Program-made: the position numbers and the translations under genes
Shown: positions 59,629-64,000 of the stretch, in pieces
Numbering within the stretch: position 1 is the first letter of the stretch
How the letters are laid out: each line of letters begins with the position of its first letter
Notes under the pieces: generated by a model
Seen by the model: the letters and a program-made list of their open reading frames with translations, nothing else
Database searches by the model: none
Told to the model about the DNA's origin: nothing
Origin: an uncultured Bacteriovoracaceae bacterium
GTDB lineage: Bacteria > Bdellovibrionota > Bacteriovoracia > Bacteriovoracales > Bacteriovoracaceae
Length of the DNA: 64,000 bases
Direction of reading: 5' to 3'
NCBI GenBank assembly: GCA_937923325.1
Contig: CAKZUQ010000028.1
Location: 1-64,000, forward strand

Positions 59629-61016
59629 GAATTTAAAATTTGTTCAGAGATTTTTTGGATTTCTTTTTTAATAAGATTCTCAGCTAAATCAGGGATAACT
59701 TCCCAAGCAATTCTTTCAATATGTTCTTTGCAATATTCTTTTACAAATTCTTCTACAACAGGAGTTAACTTCTCTTCTAAATCACTTGGAATTTCAAAAC
59801 TATGAGTAACAGAACTAGCCGCGGGTTGAACTTGTTCAGGGAGTGCTTGAGAAGTAAAAGGCTCTTCATCCATGACATCACTTGGAAAATCCTCTGGTGC
59901 CTCTTGGTCGATAGTTTCTTCTTCAAAACTTGAAAAGTCAGATTCATCTTTCACTTCATGAAGATTATGAGGTTCAACTTGTGGCAGGTCATCTATTTCA
60001 ACAGTATTCTGTTCTACAACCTCTTCGGCTTCTTCATATACATCAGCTCCCCAGAGTTCATCTTCTTCAAGCTCATCTTCAATTTGAGCTCTCAAGTTTT
60101 CTAGGGCTTCATCGCTATCTGTTCCACCTTCAGAAACTTCAAGTTCTTGAGCTGGTTCATCTAGATTATCTAGTGGAACAAGTTCTGGTTTCTTTTTATT
60201 TTTTACAGATTCAACTTTAATCTCATCAGGAAATGCAAGATCATCCTCTCCAGGGTATGCAAGATCATCTTCTCCAGGGTAAGCTAAATCATCTCCACTT
60301 GGAAGAATCGTTTGTTCAGTTACACTAGCAGATTCGACTTCTATTTTTTCATCAAAGTTCTCAATTACACCTGGAATTTCGATATGGTCAGAGGCTCCAC
60401 CAATTACGCCAGGAACATCAATTCCCCAATCTTTCATATTTGCTTCAAGAGGATTTACAGATGATTTCTCTGCAATAACTTCCTCTTCAGGCTCAACTTC
60501 AACATGGGGACTATCCATAACCCATTCATCTTCTTCAGAAGTAACTTCTACTTCTTCAATAACTTCAGGCATGGCCACTTCATCAGCTACTGGTGTTTGC
60601 GTTGAAAAATCAACTTCATTACTATTGATTGACTCAGCTTTTTCAATATCAAAATCTTCGGCCATGACTCGACATAAGTTAATAAACTTAGTCCCATCAA
60701 ATGGCTTAACAATTTTATGATTTGTACCAGATGCCTCTAAAAGGCTTTCTTCTATAGTATCAAAAGTTCCAAATAACATTAAAACTTTAGTATTAGGATA
60801 TTTATCTTTAATCTCTCTAGATAAATCATAACCAGTTTTATCTTCAGATAAATTAAAATCTAAAAGAACGATATCAGGTTTGACTTCTTCAAGTTTTGAA
60901 TTCAATGTCGCAGATTCATTGCACTCGAATAAATCAAAAGGCTCACTCGCCAAAGTAATTTTTATAACCTTCTGAATAGTTAGACTGTCGTCTGCTATAA
61001 GAATTTTATGTTTCAT
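59625..61016 (-). CDS. Response regulator with long acidic linker and conserved C-terminal helix
   Basis: A 463-aa protein. Residues 1-120 are a receiver domain (KILIADDSLTIQKVI, phospho-Asp in IVLLDFNLSED, Lys in KIVKPF). The middle, about 250 residues, is highly acidic and low-complexity, with a near-tandem DDLAYPGE/DDLAYPGE/DDLAFPDE. The end (EEFVKEYCKEHIERIAWEVIPDLAENLIKKEIQKI) matches a C-terminal motif frequent in deltaproteobacterial regulators. There is no DNA-binding or enzyme domain. It is just downstream of the PP2C and FHA genes, so it may be part of that phospho-signalling unit. Confidence 0.85.
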   Translation of the reverse strand: MKHKILIADDSLTIQKVIKITLASEPFDLFECNESATLNSKLEEVKPDIVLLDFNLSEDKTGYDLSREIKDKYPNTKVLMLFGTFDTIEESLLEASGTNHKIVKPFDGTKFINLCRVMAEDFDIEKAESINSNEVDFSTQTPVADEVAMPEVIEEVEVTSEEDEWVMDSPHVEVEPEEEVIAEKSSVNPLEANMKDWGIDVPGVIGGASDHIEIPGVIENFDEKIEVESASVTEQTILPSGDDLAYPGEDDLAYPGEDDLAFPDEIKVESVKNKKKPELVPLDNLDEPAQELEVSEGGTDSDEALENLRAQIEDELEEDELWGADVYEEAEEVVEQNTVEIDDLPQVEPHNLHEVKDESDFSSFEEETIDQEAPEDFPSDVMDEEPFTSQALPEQVQPAASSVTHSFEIPSDLEEKLTPVVEEFVKEYCKEHIERIAWEVIPDLAENLIKKEIQKISEQILNS

Positions 61017-61106
61017 CTTGCTTCCTTATAAGATTTTTTTAAACATCCATGTCATCTTATGTTAAGCAACAAAAATTATTTTGTCTAATTTTAAGTAGTT
61101 AGGAAA

Positions 61107-61844
61107 TCAGAATTCGAGGATCATTGTCGTTTGATTATCTAGATTACCTCGACTATTCGACAAAGCAAATAGCTCAGTTATTTTCTCTTTATGCTTTAAG
61201 CTCGAATTGGTGATTATTGCCTTGATCTCATCTTCTGAAACTCTTGAATAAGCTCCATCTGACATTAAGACAATAGTATCTCCATCAAATAAACGAACTT
61301 CTTTTACCTGATAATACAAATCAGGAAATAGTCCAAAGCCACTCATTGGCATAGTTTTCAAATGACTTTCGTAATCATCATTTGAAAGAAACTTATAACT
61401 GTCTTCTATAAATATTTTTTTAATTGAGCCCTTTCGGCATAAATAAGCACAGCAATTTCCAACAGAAGCTAAGGTTAAAATACTATCAGCTTTTGCTGCA
61501 AAAATTCCAGAAGCTCCCCCTCTAGACGAAACTTCTTTTGATAAGTTATCTTTAACTAAAGTACTATGCGTAAAAAGCATCGCATTTATTAAGGCATTTC
61601 CTTCTATTAAATACTTTGGACTATAGAAAAATGGAAGTGTTGAGTCCGGATCTTCTGCAACTTGAGTGTAAAACTTTTTCATATTTTCTTTCAAATTATT
61701 TACAGCAACATCTCCAATACCTACACCTCCAAAACCATCAAATACCATGTAGAGATTATTCTCAATATCAAAGTCATATGCATCCTCATTTATTTGAAGA
61801 TATGGACCTTGGTCTGACTCTGCTACAAATGACTTAATTCTCAT
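61107..61844 (-). CDS. PP2C-type serine/threonine phosphatase
   Basis: A 245-aa protein with the PP2C metal motifs: SDQGPYLQINEDAYDFD (motif 1, diverged), YMVFDGFGGVGIGDVA (the D-G-x-G-G metal centre), GGASGIFAAKADSILTLASVGNCCAYLCR, TIVLMSDGAYSRVS and a final NLDNQTTMILEF (D-N-x-T). It should dephosphorylate Ser/Thr, probably opposing a kinase encoded elsewhere. It starts 3 bases after the FHA protein's stop, so these are co-translated partners. Confidence 0.9.
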   Translation of the reverse strand: MRIKSFVAESDQGPYLQINEDAYDFDIENNLYMVFDGFGGVGIGDVAVNNLKENMKKFYTQVAEDPDSTLPFFYSPKYLIEGNALINAMLFTHSTLVKDNLSKEVSSRGGASGIFAAKADSILTLASVGNCCAYLCRKGSIKKIFIEDSYKFLSNDDYESHLKTMPMSGFGLFPDLYYQVKEVRLFDGDTIVLMSDGAYSRVSEDEIKAIITNSSLKHKEKITELFALSNSRGNLDNQTTMILEF

Positions 61845-61847
61845 CGG

Positions 61848-64000
61848 TTACTCCATATAATCTTCTAATCGCTTAGAAGCTTTATTATAGTACTCACTAT
61901 TTATTGGTGATATTTGCTGTACTTGCTGAAACTTCTCTTGAGCTTCATCAAACAAACTCAAAGATTCTGATATCAAGGCTTCTCTATATAACTTTCGAGA
62001 TCGACTGGTTAGCGTTTGTAAAATAGCATCTCTTTCATTTAAAGCTTCTTCATTGGAAGGGTCAAATTTTAAAATATCTCCATAGGTTTCAAAGGCTCTT
62101 TTTAAGTCTTGTCCCTCTTTAAATGATCTAGCCTTACCTAGTAGCGGGTTAACCTGAGAACTAAGCTTTCTTTGAGAAGTTTTCAACATCTTAGTAGCAT
62201 CAGTCACTAAGTCTTCATCCATTCCTGGTAGTTTTAAAAATTTTTCTAACCTATCAATTGCATTAAACCAAGAACCTTTTAAATATAAAGTCTTGGCTGG
62301 GGCCAAAGCGTCTACCATTCTTTTTCTTTCAGCTTTTTTACTTGCAGCTGCTAGTCTTTTCTCTTCTTCAGCTTTTTTATAAGCATCAATCTCTAACTTA
62401 AGCTGAGGAACATCATAATTTTCGGGGTCAATTTCCATAATTTGCCCAAATATACTCTCAGCAACTTGAACTTCTCTATTCTTTACTGCTTCTTTTGCTT
62501 TTGTAACAAGTTTTTCAACTTTTAACTGCCTGGCCTTTCTCTCTTTTTCAGCTTCTTCTTCTTTTTTCAAGCTAACTAATTCTTCATGTCCCTGTTGAAC
62601 AAGCTTTAATAAAGTTGCAGTATCTTTATAATTTGGATCAATTCCTCGGATGATCTCAAGGTATTCTTTGGCTTCATAATATTCAGCTGCTTCATACTTC
62701 GCTAAAGCAAGAGCATAGTTTTGTTCTAATTTTTCAATTGTTTCTGGTGAAAATTCTTTTTTCTCAGTAACTTTTACTGCTTTTGGGTTTACCTTGACTT
62801 GTTTTCCTTTAGCCTTTGCATTTGTTTTTGTCTTTTTTGGTTCTTCATCTAACAGCACAAACAAAACTAAGACTATAACACCAACAAGCATCCATCTTTG
62901 CTTTGGATTCTTCCACATTCTTTTAAGAGCACTTTTCTCTTCAACTTCGGTTAATCCAAATTCGCCATCTTCGTTTTCTAAATCATCAAAGTCAACTTCC
63001 TCTTCAACAACTTCTTCGACTTCAATCATTTGGTTTTTTTCAACTGGCATTAATATATCTTGCTCTTGCTCTATAAGATCAGAACTAATATAAACTTCAA
63101 ATGTCGTTGAACCAATAACAAATTCGTCTCCATTTTTTAGTTCAGATTTATTAATCCTCTCTCCATTCATGATCGTACCATTAGAGGAATTCAAATCTTC
63201 AATAGTACAGTTTATGAGAGATTTTTTGATTACAGCATGGCTTCCAGATACTTCACTGTCATCTAAGAGGATTTGACACTTTTCAGGATCTCTTCCTATA
63301 AATATTTCTGAGTCTTCAATCTTATATCGATCAAACGGAGCATTTTCACCTGTAATTTTTAAAGAAAAATTGGCGAATGATTGAAAAACTTGGGTGCTTT
63401 CTCCAGTATTATCATCACCAAATCCACCATCATCTCCAAAGCCGTCATCACCAAAACCACCGTCGTCGCCAAAGCCACTATCGCCAAAGCCTTCTTCATC
63501 AGTTCCAGAATCAAAAGAATCATCGCTTGCAAATTCATTCTCTTCATTTGAATCATCTGCAAAATTGCTATCTTCCTGATCACTTGAATCCTCTGACATA
63601 TAATCATTTTCCATTGGAGAATCATCAAGTGTTGAGTTTTCGTCCTCTGTATCAAGATTTTCTACTTGATCTTCCTCTAATATAGTTGTTTCTTCTTCAA
63701 TAGGCTCGGACAATATCTCTGTAGATTCTTCAACAATATCATCTATAGAAGGTGTATCAAATACCACAGTCCCATCATGATCTTCTTCAGTAACTGGCAT
63801 ATCTTCATCAGTTGGAGCTCCACTAACGCTAGAGACTTCATCCAATTCAGGGATATCCGTCACTTGAATTAAAAAGCTAGTCATTGCAATTCTATCTGAT
63901 AACTTAAGATTAACTTCTTGAACTTCATTTCCATTTACACTTAGTGAGCCAAATGAAGAGATTTTTTTAATAATTGGCAGGCCATTATTCAAAGTAATAA
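61848..64000 (-). CDS. Two-FHA-domain, membrane-anchored TPR protein (partial)
   Basis: The gene continues past the window edge; the apparent start (TTG 63992) lies inside a first FHA domain whose end is visible (NNGLPIIKKISSFGSLSVNGNEV). A very acidic linker follows with GFGDDGGFGDD repeats, then a second FHA domain (EIFIGRDPEKCQILLDDSEVSGSHAVI..LNSSNGTIMNGERI). A membrane helix (WMLVGVIVLVLFVLL, near residue 370 of the visible part) precedes a charged C-terminal TPR-like region. FHA domains bind phosphothreonine, fitting the PP2C partner next door. Confidence 0.88.
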   Translation of the reverse strand, partial: ITLNNGLPIIKKISSFGSLSVNGNEVQEVNLKLSDRIAMTSFLIQVTDIPELDEVSSVSGAPTDEDMPVTEEDHDGTVVFDTPSIDDIVEESTEILSEPIEEETTILEEDQVENLDTEDENSTLDDSPMENDYMSEDSSDQEDSNFADDSNEENEFASDDSFDSGTDEEGFGDSGFGDDGGFGDDGFGDDGGFGDDNTGESTQVFQSFANFSLKITGENAPFDRYKIEDSEIFIGRDPEKCQILLDDSEVSGSHAVIKKSLINCTIEDLNSSNGTIMNGERINKSELKNGDEFVIGSTTFEVYISSDLIEQEQDILMPVEKNQMIEVEEVVEEEVDFDDLENEDGEFGLTEVEEKSALKRMWKNPKQRWMLVGVIVLVLFVLLDEEPKKTKTNAKAKGKQVKVNPKAVKVTEKKEFSPETIEKLEQNYALALAKYEAAEYYEAKEYLEIIRGIDPNYKDTATLLKLVQQGHEELVSLKKEEEAEKERKARQLKVEKLVTKAKEAVKNREVQVAESIFGQIMEIDPENYDVPQLKLEIDAYKKAEEEKRLAAASKKAERKRMVDALAPAKTLYLKGSWFNAIDRLEKFLKLPGMDEDLVTDATKMLKTSQRKLSSQVNPLLGKARSFKEGQDLKRAFETYGDILKFDPSNEEALNERDAILQTLTSRSRKLYREALISESLSLFDEAQEKFQQVQQISPINSEYYNKASKRLEDYME

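Noticed and set aside
62794..63685. Plus-strand frames opposite the FHA gene, rich in Ser/Pro or His/Gln
   Set aside because: They mirror the acidic GFGDD repeat on the other strand and have no ribosome sites or plausible composition.

Overview
The window is an AT-rich bacterial chromosome segment, most likely from a Bacteriovorax/Halobacteriovorax-like member of the Bdellovibrionota. This is inferred from several traits: many short signal-peptide proteins of the MKKLLIGLL...SFA type, response regulators with the deltaproteobacterial-style IAWEVIPDLAE tail, an FHA/PP2C signalling block, a sphingosine-phosphate-lyase-like enzyme, and the general gene stock. No rRNA or species marker is present, so the assignment is not firm.

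Layout. (1) 1-11,150 is a decayed accessory zone. It holds the outer end of an ISL3-type element, a beheaded DDE transposase, a complete IS66-type element (tnpA/B/C) with odd terminal duplications, an ISNCY-type element killed by one stop codon, several small secreted proteins sharing leader and signal peptide, a LysR-like regulator, a frameshifted SMP-30-like pseudogene and an orphan bacteriocin-immunity-like gene with a premature stop. (2) 11,400-33,000 is mostly housekeeping and surface biology: an exported catalase with an ankyrin partner (katB-ankB type), secreted proteins, a dicarboxylate symporter, an Hpt/response-regulator pair, aroA-aroB, a zinc-ribbon coiled-coil protein, an RND pump with a TolC-like protein, RNase P RNA and mutY. 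(3) 33,000-39,500 holds an XRE regulator with repeated TTG..GCAA sites next to a Cys-rich pentapeptide-repeat protein, a secreted seven-repeat protein, lolA-like and smc. (4) 39,500-47,100 is a light-response-type locus: a MerR/B12-binding regulator diverging from DUF1475, FAD oxidoreductase, DUF1365, cfa-like and desaturase genes, with DUF1295 and photolyase on the other strand. A shared CATAGACA motif sits in both promoter regions. (5) 47,200-52,200 has a DUF2126-like protein, the PLP lyase and a chemoreceptor. (6) 53,338-57,428 is a small island at the 3' end of tRNA-Pro, bounded by 42-bp direct repeats. It holds a HigBA-like toxin-antitoxin pair, a truncated colicin-E3-type rRNase with its immunity gene and two companions, an ISL3 fragment and a 5'-truncated tyrosine integrase. 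(7) 57,500-64,000 returns to core genes: rdgB, rph, birA, an acidic response regulator, a PP2C phosphatase and a two-FHA/TPR protein running off the end.

Themes. The accessory ends (1 and 6) share toxin/immunity remnants and copies of the same ISL3 end in opposite orientation, so they may be related by past rearrangement. The most notable observations are the E3-type toxin island with internal direct repeats, the secreted-protein cassettes with a duplicated structured leader, the candidate operator shared by the light-response promoters, and the seven-repeat secreted protein.
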